Notes: generated by a model from the letters alone, not told the origin. 64,000 nucleotides of DNA from an uncultured Eubacterium sp. (GCA_900543485.1 UQRM01000011.1:1-64000), one strand, 5' to 3'. Shown: positions 29,570 through 40,532, counted from the stretch's first letter. Translations and numbers: made by a program.

Positions 29570-29630
29570 CGATCGGTGCAGCCGCCCTGGCGGAGCATAT
29601 ACGATGAAATGAAAAACAGTGGTCAGATAT

Positions 29631-29657
29631 AAAAAAGACAGGGACTTATCCCTGTCT
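29631..29657 (-). terminator. Rho-independent terminator overlapping the dusB stop
   Basis: A 9 bp perfect stem (29636-29644 with 29649-29657, loop CTTA) followed on the minus strand by TTTTTTAT. The stop codon of dusB is in the stem. Confidence 0.9.
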
Positions 29658-30614
29658 CGAAAGTATAGCTCGTTTCATCTCCTCCGCATCGGTAATGGTG
29701 TTGGTCCTGCGCCTGAGAGCCGCGGCGCCTCTCATCCCCTTTACATACCATCCGATGTGTTTTCTGATCTCCCGTACGGCAACACGCTCGCCTTTGTTGG
29801 CCACCAGCAATTGGAAATGCTCCATAAGCATGGCTATCCGTTCCTCTTCTGTTGGAGGCGGCGGAGCCTCTCCCCATTCCCATATGGCCGCTGCTTCTCT
29901 GAATATCCACGGATAGCCTAAAGCGCCCCGCGCTATCATGACGCCATCGCATCCGGTCCTGTCCATCATATCGACGGCCGCCTGTCCGCTTGTAACATCT
30001 CCGTTGCCGATGACCGGTATGGAAACATATTTCTTCACCCTGGCGATCACATCCCAGTTGGCGCTTCCCTCGTAATACTGCTCCCGCGTCCTGCCATGGA
30101 CTGTCACAGCGGCTGCTCCGGCAGCTTCCACCGCTTTGGCTGTCTCCACCGCCGTATCGCTCCCCCGTTCAAAACCCATCCTTATCTTGGCCGTCACCGG
30201 TTTGCCTGCATCCTTCACCATGGCAGCGACCACATCGTAGAGCAGATCCAACCGCTTCAACAGAGCCGAGCCTTCCCCGTTCTTCACTATCTTCGGTACA
30301 GGACATCCCACATTCAGGTCGATAATGACATTTCTCTCATCACGCAGTTCCCTGGCCGCGAAAGCCATGATCTCAGGATCACTGCCGAAGAGCTGGAATC
30401 CTACCGGTCCTTCATCTTCTCCTATGGACAGCAGATCCCTGCTCTTCCTGTCTCCGTACCAGAGGCCTTTAGCACTGACCATTTCCGTATAGACTAAAGA
30501 AGCCCCCTGCTGCGCGCATAGGCTTCTCATAGCTTTATCTGTTATTCCTGCCAGCGGCGCCAGAAAAAACGGTGTCTTCGGAGAAAAATCCCCTATCCTA
30601 AAAAGCGTCTTCAC
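29646..30614 (-). CDS. dusB: tRNA-dihydrouridine synthase
   Basis: 322 residues. FMN TIM barrel beginning [18 protein letters not shown]; the catalytic Cys is in [36 protein letters not shown] and [15 protein letters not shown] are DusB-like. The start is a GTG (30612-30614) overlapping coaX by 17 bases. Last gene in the unit that begins upstream of spoIIE, followed by a terminator. Confidence 0.95.
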   Translation of the reverse strand: MKTLFRIGDFSPKTPFFLAPLAGITDKAMRSLCAQQGASLVYTEMVSAKGLWYGDRKSRDLLSIGEDEGPVGFQLFGSDPEIMAFAARELRDERNVIIDLNVGCPVPKIVKNGEGSALLKRLDLLYDVVAAMVKDAGKPVTAKIRMGFERGSDTAVETAKAVEAAGAAAVTVHGRTREQYYEGSANWDVIARVKKYVSIPVIGNGDVTSGQAAVDMMDRTGCDGVMIARGALGYPWIFREAAAIWEWGEAPPPPTEEERIAMLMEHFQLLVANKGERVAVREIRKHIGWYVKGMRGAAALRRRTNTITDAEEMKRAILSRQG

Positions 30615-31446
30615 CGTATCCCTGTCCTTCCTTATCCGCTTTATAATCCGCTTTCCTGTTCTTGCGGTTCTTCTCGTATATCAGCTCCAGACCCTCCAGC
30701 GTGAGCATCTTGTCCACGTAATCTATACAGTCTATGCCTGAATCTATCATAGTGGCCAGTCCGCCTGTAGCGATGACTTTCACTTCTGCCGACTCGTCGC
30801 CGCTGTACTCCTGAAGCTCTTTCTTCATCTTCTTGACTATGTAATCCACCATTCCCATATGACCATATACGAGACCGGACTGCATACTGTTTATTGTATT
30901 TCTGCATATGACGCGCCCGGGTACTTCCAGTTCCACCTTGGGAAGCTTGGCCGTCTTCTCGAAAAGAGCCTCTGATGATATCTTGAGACCGGGAGCTATG
31001 GTACCTCCCAGATATTCGGCCTTTTCGGAAATAGCGCAGAAGGTCGTAGCTGTTCCGAAATCTATTATGATGAGGGGACCGCCGTATTTGGCATGAGCCG
31101 CCACAGCGTTGACTATCCTGTCAGAGCCCACTTGCTTCGGATTATCGTATTTCACTACGATGCCGGTCTTGATGCCGGCGCCTATGACGATAGCCTTTCT
31201 ATTGAAATATTTGAGAGAAAGATGCTGCAATGTGTAAAGCACAGACGGAACGACTGTTGAGATTATCACATCCCTGACATCTTTCATGTTCAGGCCCTCA
31301 TACTTGAAAAGCGCTCCGATTATCATTCCGTATTCATCGGCGCTCTTGTTGTTGTCCGTTTCAAGTCTCCAGTTGGTTATCATCTTGCCATCTTTAAATA
31401 CTCCCAATACTATATTGGTATTTCCAACATCGAATGCCAGCAGCAT
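30598..31446 (-). CDS. coaX: Type III pantothenate kinase
   Basis: About 282 residues. First step in CoA synthesis. An ASKHA fold: phosphate motif [12 protein letters not shown] at the N-terminus, [27 protein letters not shown] (in parts; catalytic Asp in SDR) and YLGGTIAPG. Type III enzymes need a monovalent cation and are not feedback-inhibited. Start at the ATG 31444-31446 behind AAAGGAG. Gene order coaX-dusB with ftsH and tilS upstream is a Firmicutes hallmark. Confidence 0.95.
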   Translation of the reverse strand: MLLAFDVGNTNIVLGVFKDGKMITNWRLETDNNKSADEYGMIIGALFKYEGLNMKDVRDVIISTVVPSVLYTLQHLSLKYFNRKAIVIGAGIKTGIVVKYDNPKQVGSDRIVNAVAAHAKYGGPLIIIDFGTATTFCAISEKAEYLGGTIAPGLKISSEALFEKTAKLPKVELEVPGRVICRNTINSMQSGLVYGHMGMVDYIVKKMKKELQEYSGDESAEVKVIATGGLATMIDSGIDCIDYVDKMLTLEGLELIYEKNRKNRKADYKADKEGQGYGEDAF

Positions 31447-31546
31447 GGTGTTCTCCTTTGCTCTGTTATATATTTTGCGTCGCATAAATAGAGACGGGTT
31501 TTGACCGCCTCTATTGTATCATAAATCAGTTCCCGGACAAACATTT

Positions 31547-31975
31547 TTATTTTACAGTTATCAGGACATCTCCGGCGTTTACGGCTGCTCCCTTGACAAC
31601 CGCTACTGATGCTACGGTTCCCGACATGGTGGCCGTGATCTCATTTTCCATCTTCATGGCCTCAAGGATGACTACCACGTCGCCGCTGCTGACCTGCTGG
31701 CCCTCCGTCACCTTCACATCCAGCACAGTACCCGGCATAGGGGCCGAAACCGCGCTCTCGCCATCGCCGACTTGTATCTTCGTTGCCGTCGCGGCAGCAG
31801 CCTCAGACGCTCCGGCTGTTCCGGCAGCCGGCTCAGAGACTGCCGCAGGAGCAGTGGCAGGAGCTGTCTGCGGCGAGGCTGCTGCCTGTGAAACAGCTTC
31901 TGCCTGCGCGCCGCGCACTTCTTCCACCTCCACCTGATAGGTCTTCCCGTTTACTGTTATATTATACTTCTTCAT
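31547..31975 (-). CDS. mmdC: Biotin carboxyl carrier subunit of a decarboxylase
   Basis: 142 residues. An Ala/Pro-rich linker (about 22-65) ends in a biotinyl domain, with the biotin-accepting lysine K108 in [10 protein letters not shown] and the mirror repeat [20 protein letters not shown]-terminal [18 protein letters not shown] is typical of gamma/biotin subunits of methylmalonyl-CoA, glutaconyl-CoA or oxaloacetate decarboxylases. It lies 33 bases after the small membrane subunit. Confidence 0.9.
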   Translation of the reverse strand: MKKYNITVNGKTYQVEVEEVRGAQAEAVSQAAASPQTAPATAPAAVSEPAAGTAGASEAAAATATKIQVGDGESAVSAPMPGTVLDVKVTEGQQVSSGDVVVILEAMKMENEITATMSGTVASVAVVKGAAVNAGDVLITVK

Positions 31976-32008
31976 ATGTCCCGCTTCCTCCCGATATCAT
32001 GATAACAA

Positions 32009-32485
32009 CTAAAATTTCCTGCTTTCTATCTGCTCTGCCTTTGCCGCAGCTGACCAAGGTGTATTTCCACCTGCAAGCCGCTTTATCTTTCTGACTACAA
32101 GTCTTCCTGCGTCACCTCCGCCATATGCCGCCACAGCCGCAGATATCACAGCGATCAGCTCTTCATCGTCCAGCTGATCTTCGTCGGCCACGTTCTTCTC
32201 TTCCGTCGCCGTTTCTTCCGCGATCCCCATATCCGGGATATCCTCTCTTTCGCAGACATTCACAGGATCTGTATTATCCGGCGCTTCGTCTGGCGCCTCA
32301 TCCAGCTCTCCGTCATATACCTCGTTGTCATATCCCGCTGCCCGGCGCCTTCTGGCCGACTTCGCGATATTCTCGCCTGCCAGCATGATGAGCCATATTA
32401 TGGCTATCACGCAGACAGCTATGCCCAGTCCTGTGAGCAGTGACAGAAGCAGAGACGATCCCGACAGCTTTTCAATAAAACCCAT
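32009..32485 (-). CDS. mmdD: OadG-like small membrane subunit of the decarboxylase
   Basis: 158 residues: one N-terminal membrane helix (about 13-35, LLLSLLTGLGIAVCVIAIIWLIM), an acidic linker (EDQLDDEEL and similar), then a C-terminal segment DEELIAVISAAVAAYGG..RLVVRKIKRL that is diagnostic of OadG/MmdD delta subunits and recurs in them (ELIAVISAA). It links the carboxyltransferase to the membrane pump. It sits 11 bases after mmdA. Confidence 0.88.
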   Translation of the reverse strand: MGFIEKLSGSSLLLSLLTGLGIAVCVIAIIWLIMLAGENIAKSARRRRAAGYDNEVYDGELDEAPDEAPDNTDPVNVCEREDIPDMGIAEETATEEKNVADEDQLDDEELIAVISAAVAAYGGGDAGRLVVRKIKRLAGGNTPWSAAAKAEQIESRKF

Positions 32486-32496
32486 CGTACCACCTC

Positions 32497-34044
32497 CTAA
32501 AGCGGTATATTGCCGTGTTTCTTCGACGGCAGCGACTCCCGCTTGGTGCTCAGCATATCGAAAGCGCTGATTATCCTCTGTCTCGTCGTAGCAGGCTCTA
32601 TCACGTCATCGACATATCCCAATCCTGCCGCGATGTACGGATTATTGAATTTTTCCTCGTACTCCGCTATTTTCTCAGCTTTAAGCGCTTCCGGATCCTC
32701 AGCTTCCCTGATCTCCTTCTTGACCGACGAAATAATATTCACCGCACCGGAGGCTCCCATTACCGCAATCTGCGCCGTAGGCCAGGCCAACACCAGATCT
32801 GCCCCCAGTTCCTTGTTGCACATCCCTATGTAAGCTCCGCCATAGGCCTTCCTCAGGATGACCGTCACCTTCGGCACCGTCGCTTCACAATAAGCGTACA
32901 GCATCTTCGCTCCGTGGCGTATTATCCCTCCGTACTCCTGCCCTGTCCCCGGCAGGAACCCCGGCACGTCTTCTATAGTCAGCAATGGTATGTTGAAGGC
33001 ATCACATCGTCTGATGAATCTGGCCGCCTTGTCGGAAGCGTCTATATCCAGGCATCCGGCTCCGAAATTCGGCTGATTGGCTATCACCCCTACCGTCGCA
33101 CCGTCCAGCCTGATGAAGCAGGTTATTATATTCTTCGCGTAATGCGGCATCACATCATATATCCTGCCGTCATCGGCCAGCTTCACTATCACGTCATACA
33201 TATTGTAAGCCTTGTTCGGATTGTCCGGTATGATATCATTCAATTCCGGTATCAGCCTGTTGATACCATCCGCGCAATCGTACACCGGCGGATTTTCCAT
33301 ATTATTGGACGGCATATAGCTGAGAAGCTCTCTGACCATCAACAGCGTCTCCTCATCGTCCTTCCCCACGAAGTGTGCCACTCCGCTGACAGTGTTATGA
33401 GTCATGGCACCGCCCAGTTGTTCAGCCGTCACTGATTCTCCTGTTACGGTCTTGATGACCTCCGGTCCGGTGATGAACATCTGACTCGTCTTATCCACCA
33501 TAAACACGAAATCCGTTATGGCAGGCGAGTACACTGCCCCTCCCGCGCACGGCCCCATGATCACCGAGATCTGTGGTATCACGCCCGACGATATGGTATT
33601 GTTTCTGAATATCTTTCCGAAACCTGAGAGGGCTGCCACCCCTTCCTCTACTCTCGCTCCGCCGGAATCCTGAAGACCTACTACAGGAGCCCCCATCTTC
33701 AGAGCCATCTCCTGCACCTTGACGATCTTCTCGGCATGGTACTCTCCCAGGGAACCTCCACTGACAGTAAAATCCTGAGCAAAGGCAAATACCAGTCTTC
33801 CATCCACCTGCCCGTATCCCGTGACCACGCCGTCTCCCGGCAGTTCCTTCTTATCCATTCCGAAATTGCTGCATCTGTGTTTCACGAAGGTATCCATCTC
33901 AACGAAGCTGTCTTCGTCGAAAAGGATGGCAAGTCTCTCTCTGGCAGTCAGTTTTCCCTTGTCGTGCTGTGCCTTTATCCTCTTTTCTCCTCCGCCCTGC
34001 GCGAGCTTTTCCTTCATCTCACGGAGCTGATCCAGCTTATTCAT
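32497..34044 (-). CDS. mmdA: Methylmalonyl-CoA decarboxylase alpha subunit (carboxyltransferase)
   Basis: 515 residues of the acyl-CoA carboxyltransferase family: RIKAQHDKGKLTARERL start, the N-half oxyanion loop GLQDSGGARVEEGV, GPCAGGAVYSPA, and in the C-half DVPGFLPGTGQEYGGIIRHGAK, RKAYGGAYIGMCNKELGAD. It transfers the carboxyl of methylmalonyl-CoA (or glutaconyl/propionyl-type acyl-CoA) to biotin. Ribosome site is AAGGAGG. The presence of mmdD and mmdC favours a Na+-pump decarboxylase over a biosynthetic carboxylase, but the beta subunit gene is not adjacent. Confidence 0.92.
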   Translation of the reverse strand: MNKLDQLREMKEKLAQGGGEKRIKAQHDKGKLTARERLAILFDEDSFVEMDTFVKHRCSNFGMDKKELPGDGVVTGYGQVDGRLVFAFAQDFTVSGGSLGEYHAEKIVKVQEMALKMGAPVVGLQDSGGARVEEGVAALSGFGKIFRNNTISSGVIPQISVIMGPCAGGAVYSPAITDFVFMVDKTSQMFITGPEVIKTVTGESVTAEQLGGAMTHNTVSGVAHFVGKDDEETLLMVRELLSYMPSNNMENPPVYDCADGINRLIPELNDIIPDNPNKAYNMYDVIVKLADDGRIYDVMPHYAKNIITCFIRLDGATVGVIANQPNFGAGCLDIDASDKAARFIRRCDAFNIPLLTIEDVPGFLPGTGQEYGGIIRHGAKMLYAYCEATVPKVTVILRKAYGGAYIGMCNKELGADLVLAWPTAQIAVMGASGAVNIISSVKKEIREAEDPEALKAEKIAEYEEKFNNPYIAAGLGYVDDVIEPATTRQRIISAFDMLSTKRESLPSKKHGNIPL

Positions 34045-34099
34045 CTATGTTTTCCTCCTTAAAATCCCCACTCTGATACTCGTCCCGCTAAAACGTGAC

Positions 34100-34145
34100 A
34101 GAGAAACAAGCGCCTTCCGGGTGCTTTCCCACATCCCTCAGGCGC
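34100..34145 (-). terminator. Possible terminator after glyA
   Basis: GCGCCT (34110-34115) and AGGCGC (34140-34145) pair across a long loop; the minus-strand side continues TTGTTTCTCTG. Weak, so mmd genes may be co-transcribed with glyA. Confidence 0.3.
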
Positions 34146-34164
34146 GTCGTATCTTTGTTGAATC

Positions 34165-35418
34165 CTAACCTCTGAACTTCTTGTGGAGAGGATATTTATC
34201 GGTAAGCTCCTTGACGATGGCCCTGGCCTCAGCCATGGCAGCTTTGTCTTCAGGGTTGTCGATGACCAGCGCGATGGCCTCTACCGTCTTCGCCACATCG
34301 TCTTCCTTGAATCCTCTCGTAGTCATGGCAGGCGTGCCCAGCCTGAGTCCACTGGTCACGAACGGGCTCTGCGGATCATTAGGTATAGCGTTCTTATTAG
34401 TCGTTATATTGGCCTCATCCAGCAGGTTCTCCGCCAGCTTGCCTGTTATGTTCTTGTTGACCAGCTTGACCAGCACCAGATGATTGTCTGTGCCTCCCGA
34501 CACCAGATCGAATCCCTTATCCTCCAGAGCCCTGGCCAGCGCCTGCGCGTTGGCGATGACCTGCTTCTGGTATTCCTTGAATTCAGGCTCCATAGCCTCC
34601 TTGAAGCACACAGCCTTGGCTGCGATTATGTGCATCAGAGGGCCGCCCTGAGTTCCGGGGAATATAGCCTTGTCTATGGCCTTGGCATATTTCTCTTTGC
34701 AAAGGATGAGACCGCCCCTCGGGCCTCTAAGTGTCTTGTGAGTCGTACTGGTCACTATATCGGCGTATTCCATTGGATTAGGATGAAGACCTGCTGCCAC
34801 CAGTCCGGCGATATGAGCCATATCCACCATCAGGATCGCGCCCACCTCATCGGCTATCTCCCGGAATTTATCTGCATATATGGTCCTGGGATAAGCTGAT
34901 GCTCCTGCTACGATGAGCTTCGGCTTATGCTTGAGCGCCAGCTCTCTTACATTATCGAAATCTATCATCTCCGTCTCCGGGTCCAGCCCGTAAGACACGA
35001 AATTATACAGCTTTCCTGAGATGTTTACCGGAGAACCGTGGGAAAGATGGCCTCCATTGGACAGATCCATGCCCATGACAGTATCTCCCGGTTCCAGCAC
35101 AGCCTGGTATACAGCTGTATTGGCATTGGCTCCACAGTGAGGCTGTACGTTGGCATGGTCAGCGCCGAATATCTTTTTGGCTCTTTCGATGGCCATCGTC
35201 TCCACCTCATCAACGAATTCACAGCCTCCGTAATATCTCTTCCCGGGATATCCTTCAGCGTATTTATTGGTCAGAGCGCTTCCCGCAGCCTCCATGATCT
35301 CATAGTTGACAAAATTCTCCGACGCGATCATCTCGATCTTCGTTTCCTGCCTGTTTATCTCCCTCTTTATCGCTGCCGTTATTTCCGGATCCGCTTTCTC
35401 AAGATAATTAAAATACAT
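34165..35418 (-). CDS. glyA: Serine hydroxymethyltransferase
   Basis: 417 residues. It interconverts serine and glycine with tetrahydrofolate. Motifs: [59 protein letters not shown], and the PLP lysine in [14 protein letters not shown]. Length is normal. It lies 60 bases after pucR. No T-box or glycine riboswitch is seen in the short gap. Confidence 0.97.
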   Translation of the reverse strand: MYFNYLEKADPEITAAIKREINRQETKIEMIASENFVNYEIMEAAGSALTNKYAEGYPGKRYYGGCEFVDEVETMAIERAKKIFGADHANVQPHCGANANTAVYQAVLEPGDTVMGMDLSNGGHLSHGSPVNISGKLYNFVSYGLDPETEMIDFDNVRELALKHKPKLIVAGASAYPRTIYADKFREIADEVGAILMVDMAHIAGLVAAGLHPNPMEYADIVTSTTHKTLRGPRGGLILCKEKYAKAIDKAIFPGTQGGPLMHIIAAKAVCFKEAMEPEFKEYQKQVIANAQALARALEDKGFDLVSGGTDNHLVLVKLVNKNITGKLAENLLDEANITTNKNAIPNDPQSPFVTSGLRLGTPAMTTRGFKEDDVAKTVEAIALVIDNPEDKAAMAEARAIVKELTDKYPLHKKFRG

Positions 35419-35478
35419 TTCCCTCTCCTATTCTTCCTTGATTTCTGTGTTTCGTGTATGTCAAAGGTCTGAAGCTCT

Positions 35479-37047
35479 TCAGCTCACGACCCTTTCCAGC
35501 CGCTTCAGCGCCAGAGCCATGGTAAGCCCCGGAATGACTCTGTTGCCGGTTATCTCCACTCCCAGCATTTCATTTATCTTCTTCAGCCTGTACTGCACCG
35601 TATTGGTATGTATCCCCATGAACTCAGCTGTTTTCCCACTGTTCATCCCGGCATCCAGTACGAATGTCTCCAGCGTTTCCAACAGCTGCCGGCCTTTATT
35701 CTCTCCCGCCTCTTTGAACGGCTCAAGGAGTTCCATATAGTTCTTTTTGACGAAACCTCCCTGTATCTGTATGTTTATACAATTGCTGACGAGAGTCAGC
35801 TCATATTTAGTGAAAACTCTCTTGTACGGAAACACGCTCTGTACGAAGGACCAGCTTTCGCTTATGAGTCTGTATGCGTCTCCCGCCCCTTCGATGCCAT
35901 TGAGTCCTGTCACATGGAATATCCTGGCCTTCTTATTTCCCTTGAGCTTGTTGAAAAGCTGTGCGCAGCTGTTTTTCAGCGTAGGGTTCACCTTTTCGTC
36001 TTCAAAGGTCAGGATCATGCCATACGTCTCATCTCCTTCGGTCACCTTCATGACGTTCAGGTCCGCTTCCTTCTCAAACTCGGCGAATATGTGGTTCTCT
36101 ACTTCCGTGCTTATCCCTTTTGAAAAGAACACGCTCAGTATATCGTCGCCGCTTATCTTGGCCTCGTCCTTGAGTGTATACGCCAGACTCTTATTGCCCC
36201 TTATCAGTGCCTTTATGAACTCGGCCTTGGCGTCCCTCTCCGGCGTATATTTCCACATTCCCATGGCCAGCTCTATTATCTCAGCCAGTTTGGTTATCTC
36301 TCCCGCCGTATATGAGTCTTCATTGTCCACGATGAACATGTAGTATTTCTCACTGTTTATGGTCACCGGACCCCAGTAGGTCAATACGCCATTGACATCT
36401 ATCATTGTATAGGCCTTGGAGTTGCTTTCCACGTTCCGTTCCTTGCCCAGCTTTATGGCGTCGGATATGGTGGCCTTGTGTCTTGTCTCTACCGTCAGTA
36501 TGGGATTGAAATCCTCACTGAGTATTATCAGCTGGAAATCATTGTTTATGGCGGCCTCTCTGACTGCCGACTGAAAATTGCTGTGTTTCTCGAAGTTCAA
36601 CAGATGGAATACCGTGTTGCTTATAAGGCTGTTACGGAAATTATCGCCATATAATACTTTATCCATGACTTCCGTTATAGCCCTCATGTATCCTGTCCCC
36701 TCTGGCATGAGGATAAGGGGCAGCATCTCACGATCCGCTGTATCCACCACTTTTTCATCCAGCTTTTTCACGACCTTCCCTACGTGATACACAGCCAGTG
36801 CCGCGCATCCCCGGGCAGCGATGTCATGTATCAGCTCGCACTGTTTCTTCACATCATCTCTGATACCCAGGAATCCCGTAAGGAGTATCTCAGTCTTCTC
36901 CGTGCCATCCAGCTCAAGATCCTCGGTATTACACGCATCCAGTACTGAGATAGTCTTCACATCATTGGAAAGATTCAGTTTTCCCGCGATCACTTCGGCG
37001 CCTTTGAAGGCGTCCAGCTCAAGGCAGTCCGCAACCGTGACTCTCAT
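35479..37047 (-). CDS. PucR-family transcriptional regulator
   Basis: 522 residues. An N-terminal PucR domain ([23 protein letters not shown] ... ILLTGFLGIRDD) is followed by a central GAF-like/GGDEF-remnant region and a C-terminal HTH_30 helix-turn-helix (GKTAEFMGIHTNTVQYRLKKINEMLG). PucR/CdaR proteins activate purine, amino acid or sugar-acid catabolism on ligand binding. It starts in the ftsH stop codon (TAATG), so it is translationally coupled to ftsH; its targets are not evident. Confidence 0.9.
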   Translation of the reverse strand: MRVTVADCLELDAFKGAEVIAGKLNLSNDVKTISVLDACNTEDLELDGTEKTEILLTGFLGIRDDVKKQCELIHDIAARGCAALAVYHVGKVVKKLDEKVVDTADREMLPLILMPEGTGYMRAITEVMDKVLYGDNFRNSLISNTVFHLLNFEKHSNFQSAVREAAINNDFQLIILSEDFNPILTVETRHKATISDAIKLGKERNVESNSKAYTMIDVNGVLTYWGPVTINSEKYYMFIVDNEDSYTAGEITKLAEIIELAMGMWKYTPERDAKAEFIKALIRGNKSLAYTLKDEAKISGDDILSVFFSKGISTEVENHIFAEFEKEADLNVMKVTEGDETYGMILTFEDEKVNPTLKNSCAQLFNKLKGNKKARIFHVTGLNGIEGAGDAYRLISESWSFVQSVFPYKRVFTKYELTLVSNCINIQIQGGFVKKNYMELLEPFKEAGENKGRQLLETLETFVLDAGMNSGKTAEFMGIHTNTVQYRLKKINEMLGVEITGNRVIPGLTMALALKRLERVVS

Positions 37048-39332
37048 TATCCTTCCCTCTTTTCTTCATCAGCGCGTTCTTCTTCGCCTGCTTCCGCACC
37101 GGTATCCTCTGTCCCGCCATCCCCGGCATCATCGTCTTCGGCATTGAGGTAGTCCGTATCGTATACCGCCAGCTCCTCTTCGCTAGGCATGTCATCGTCT
37201 TCATAGCTGTCGTCGTAGATATCATCGTCTTCGACAGACTTTCCCTCCATGTCCTCGTCTTCAGGCGACAGCTTATCGTCCTTCGACAATTTAGCGTCCA
37301 GCGGTTCGGCAGTCTTATCCTTGTCGTTGTATATCATGATAGCAGGGCCGCCTTTATCGGTCTTTGCCTGCTCCTGCATCTCTCTTGCCGCTTCTTCCAG
37401 CCTTCTGCGCTCCCTCTCAGCTTCCCGCTTTCTCATCCTTGCAGACTGCTCGGCTTCTTTTCTGTCCAGCTCACGCCGCTTCTCCATCTCCTTCTTCAGC
37501 TCTTCAGCCAGTTCCTTAGGAGTCAGTACGCCATCGTAAAGCTTGACAAACTGATCGTGATCGAGAGTCTCGACTTCAAGCAGTCCTTCCGCCACAGCCG
37601 TCAGCTGCTCCATATGCTCCTTCAGTATAGCTCTGGCCGCGTCGTAAGCTTCCTCTATGATGGACTTCACTTCCTCGTCTATCTCCGAAGCCGTCTCCTC
37701 CGAGTAGTTCTGTCTGGTGGAAAAATCCTTGCCCAGGAACACCTCGTCTGACGAGCTGTAATTTACAGGTCCCAGCTTCTCGCTGAATCCGTACTTGGTG
37801 ACCATCTCCTTGGCGATATCGGTAGCTCTCTGTATATCATTGCTTGCTCCCGTACTGATATCGTCCAGGGTCAGCATCTCGGCCACACGGCCTCCCAGCA
37901 GATGTATTATCTGCTCCCGCATGGTCTCCTTGGTTCCGTAGTATTTATCCTCCTTAGGCAGTATCATCGTGAATCCGCCGGCCCTTCCTCTAGGGATTAT
38001 GGTTATCTGATGAACAGGATCCGTCTTAGGCAGTACATGAGCCACCACGGCATGTCCTGCTTCGTGATACGCCGTCAGCTTTCGCTCTTCCTCGCTTATG
38101 ACTCTGCTCTTCTTTTCCGGTCCGGCTATGACCTTGGTTATGGCTTCCTCTATCTCTTCCATCCTGATCTTCATGCCGTTTCTTCTGGCTGCCAGCAGAG
38201 CCGCCTCGTTGAGCATGTTCTCGATGTCCGCAGGCGAGAATCCCGGAGTCCTCCTTGCCAGCACCTTCGGGTCCACGCTCTTGTCGAGAGGCTTATTCCT
38301 GGAATGTATCCTGAAGATCTCCTCTCTTCCCACGATATCAGGTATACCTATCACTATCTGTCTGTCGAAACGTCCCGGTCTCAGCAACGCCGGATCCAGC
38401 ACGTCAGGCCTGTTGGTGGCCGCCAGGATTATTATCCCCGCGTTATCAGCGAATCCGTCCATTTCCACCAGCAACTGGTTGAGGGTCTGTTCTCTCTCGT
38501 CGTGACCGCCGCCCAGGCCGGCTCCTCTCTTTCGCCCCACCGCGTCTATTTCGTCTATGAACACGATACACGGCGCATTTTTCTTCGCCTGTTCGAACAA
38601 GTCCCTGACTCTGGACGCACCAACACCGACAAACATTTCCACGAAATCGGAACCGCTTATGGTGAAAAACGGCACGCCGGCTTCTCCCGCCGTCGCTCTG
38701 GAGATATACGTCTTACCTGTTCCCGGAGGGCCCACCAGCAGTATGCCCTTAGGTATCCTGGCTCCCAGGCTGTTATACTTGGCCGGATGGCGCAGGAAAT
38801 CGACGATCTCCTCCAGTTCTTCCTTTTCCTCCTTGAGGCCGGCTACGTCCTTGAAGGTTATCTTCTTGAGGTCGCTGTCCTTCTGCAGCTTGGCTCTGCT
38901 CTTTCCAAAGGACATGGCTTTGCCGCCTCCGCCGCTCTGGTTCATTATCAATATGAAGAACACCACCATGATGCCTATCATTATCAATGTCGGCAGCAGG
39001 CTTATCCAGATGGATTCCTGATGAGGTTCATCGCTTTCCAGGTTCAGTTCTCCTTCATTCACCTGAGGCATGATATACTGCTCATATATGAAGCTGAGGT
39101 CGACTGAGCTGTTGACATAGGCGTAGACCGTCTCTCCTGATTTCAGCTCAGCTGTCAGCTTGGTCTCGGTCACGTTGATGGTCCTGACTTCGTTTTCCTG
39201 CAGGTACTCTATCATCTTGGAGGTCCTTATCTCCTCTTGTTCTTCATCCGTACCGCTGTTATAGAACCATACCATCGCTAACACAAGTCCGAATATGACT
39301 ACATAGATTCCGATGTTTTTAGCTTTTTTCAA
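37047..39332 (-). CDS. ftsH: ATP-dependent zinc metalloprotease FtsH
   Basis: 761 residues. Two N-terminal membrane helices (about 7-23 and 115-135) flank a small extracytoplasmic domain; the AAA+ ATPase has Walker A GPPGTGKT, Walker [17 protein letters not shown] and [22 protein letters not shown]; the protease has HEAGH (zinc) and a distal Asp. An unusual extension of about 120 residues follows, with a charged coiled coil ([21 protein letters not shown]) and a very acidic tail ([17 protein letters not shown]...). The start is a TTG (39330-39332) behind GGGAGG. Confidence 0.95.
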   Translation of the reverse strand: MKKAKNIGIYVVIFGLVLAMVWFYNSGTDEEQEEIRTSKMIEYLQENEVRTINVTETKLTAELKSGETVYAYVNSSVDLSFIYEQYIMPQVNEGELNLESDEPHQESIWISLLPTLIMIGIMVVFFILIMNQSGGGGKAMSFGKSRAKLQKDSDLKKITFKDVAGLKEEKEELEEIVDFLRHPAKYNSLGARIPKGILLVGPPGTGKTYISRATAGEAGVPFFTISGSDFVEMFVGVGASRVRDLFEQAKKNAPCIVFIDEIDAVGRKRGAGLGGGHDEREQTLNQLLVEMDGFADNAGIIILAATNRPDVLDPALLRPGRFDRQIVIGIPDIVGREEIFRIHSRNKPLDKSVDPKVLARRTPGFSPADIENMLNEAALLAARRNGMKIRMEEIEEAITKVIAGPEKKSRVISEEERKLTAYHEAGHAVVAHVLPKTDPVHQITIIPRGRAGGFTMILPKEDKYYGTKETMREQIIHLLGGRVAEMLTLDDISTGASNDIQRATDIAKEMVTKYGFSEKLGPVNYSSSDEVFLGKDFSTRQNYSEETASEIDEEVKSIIEEAYDAARAILKEHMEQLTAVAEGLLEVETLDHDQFVKLYDGVLTPKELAEELKKEMEKRRELDRKEAEQSARMRKREAERERRRLEEAAREMQEQAKTDKGGPAIMIYNDKDKTAEPLDAKLSKDDKLSPEDEDMEGKSVEDDDIYDDSYEDDDMPSEEELAVYDTDYLNAEDDDAGDGGTEDTGAEAGEEERADEEKREG

Positions 39333-39473
39333 GTTCTCGTTCCTCCCGGTATTGTTTCATCTATCTTTTTTGTGAATATATACAAATTTATCATGTAATT
39401 TTATCATGTAAACCATCCGCCTTCAATAAGAAGCACGCTCTTTTTTATGTAAATTCACACAAATTTCAATTTA

Positions 39474-40532
39474 TCAGGTGCTTTTGGAAAATATGACCTG
39501 CCCTCTGGCCACTTCCAGCCTGTACCCTCGCGGGAACTCCACTACCTTGGGAGCCTGTTTCTTTCCGATGATGGCATCTGCCGCCTTGAGCCGTTCCTCG
39601 GAGATATCGCTGTCCAGCCCGATCTCTCCGAAAGCCTTCATGACCAGCCTGTGCCTTATGGCCCCATGGGCCTGACTGAGTTTTTCTCTGTCCATCACGA
39701 TGGCATCCCGGTATCCCGGCTTTTCCCCAGTCTTCCGCTCCGCCATATCAGTGTAAGCTCTTTCTACAGCCTGCCATATATACTCCTTGTCTTCGGCAGC
39801 TATACGCCCCAGACGCAGCAGAACCCCCTGTATGTTCTCATTGTAGTTTTCCTCCAGGAATGGCAGCAGTTCCAGCCGTATCCTGTTCCTGGCGTAGACA
39901 GCTTCATTGTTGGTATGATCCGTTACCGGCTCCAACCCGTGATCAGCGCAATAACGCTCTATGGACTTCCTGTCTACATCCAGCAACGGTCTTATGACGT
40001 CGAAGCCTCTTTCATCCCGTTTGTAGGCTATACCTGCCAGTCCGTCCGTCCCTGTCCCCCGCAGCAGCCTGAACAGGATAGTCTCCGCCTGATCGCCTGC
40101 GTTATGAGCCACTGCTATTTTAACCGATCTGCGGGCCGCCCATTCATCTTCTCCCTGGGCCATCAGCTGACTGACGATATCCTCGGCCGTCTCGTGGAAA
40201 GCGTCGTATCTGGCTATCCGCCCGGCTTCTTCTCCGGTCACTGAAAGCTCCCGCGCCATAGCGGCGCAATCTACCGTGAAGGTCCTGCACTCCACGCCCA
40301 TGCGATCACACAGTTCCTCTGTATATCGCTGATCCCGTTCCGCTTCACCTGGCCTGAATTTATGGTTGAGATGGACCGGATGGATCGTTATCTCCATCTG
40401 CGCCCGCAGGCTCATCAGCACATGAAAAAGGCATACCGAGTCGGGACCGCCTGACAGTCCCAGTACGATATGCTGATTTTTCTCTATTAGATCATGTTCT
40501 CTTATGGTTTTTCCCACTTGCTGGATCAACAT
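39474..40532 (-). CDS. tilS: tRNA(Ile)-lysidine synthase
   Basis: 352 residues. It modifies the CAU anticodon of tRNA-Ile2. The ATP pyrophosphatase loop is LGLSGGPDSVCLFHVL, followed by HPVHLNHKFRPGEAERDQ and AVAHNAGDQAETILFRLLRGTGTDGLAGI, a canonical block. The C-terminal TilS_C domain of ~450-residue enzymes seems reduced. hpt, which normally sits between tilS and ftsH, is absent here (39333-39473 has no ORF). Confidence 0.95.
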   Translation of the reverse strand: MLIQQVGKTIREHDLIEKNQHIVLGLSGGPDSVCLFHVLMSLRAQMEITIHPVHLNHKFRPGEAERDQRYTEELCDRMGVECRTFTVDCAAMARELSVTGEEAGRIARYDAFHETAEDIVSQLMAQGEDEWAARRSVKIAVAHNAGDQAETILFRLLRGTGTDGLAGIAYKRDERGFDVIRPLLDVDRKSIERYCADHGLEPVTDHTNNEAVYARNRIRLELLPFLEENYNENIQGVLLRLGRIAAEDKEYIWQAVERAYTDMAERKTGEKPGYRDAIVMDREKLSQAHGAIRHRLVMKAFGEIGLDSDISEERLKAADAIIGKKQAPKVVEFPRGYRLEVARGQVIFSKST

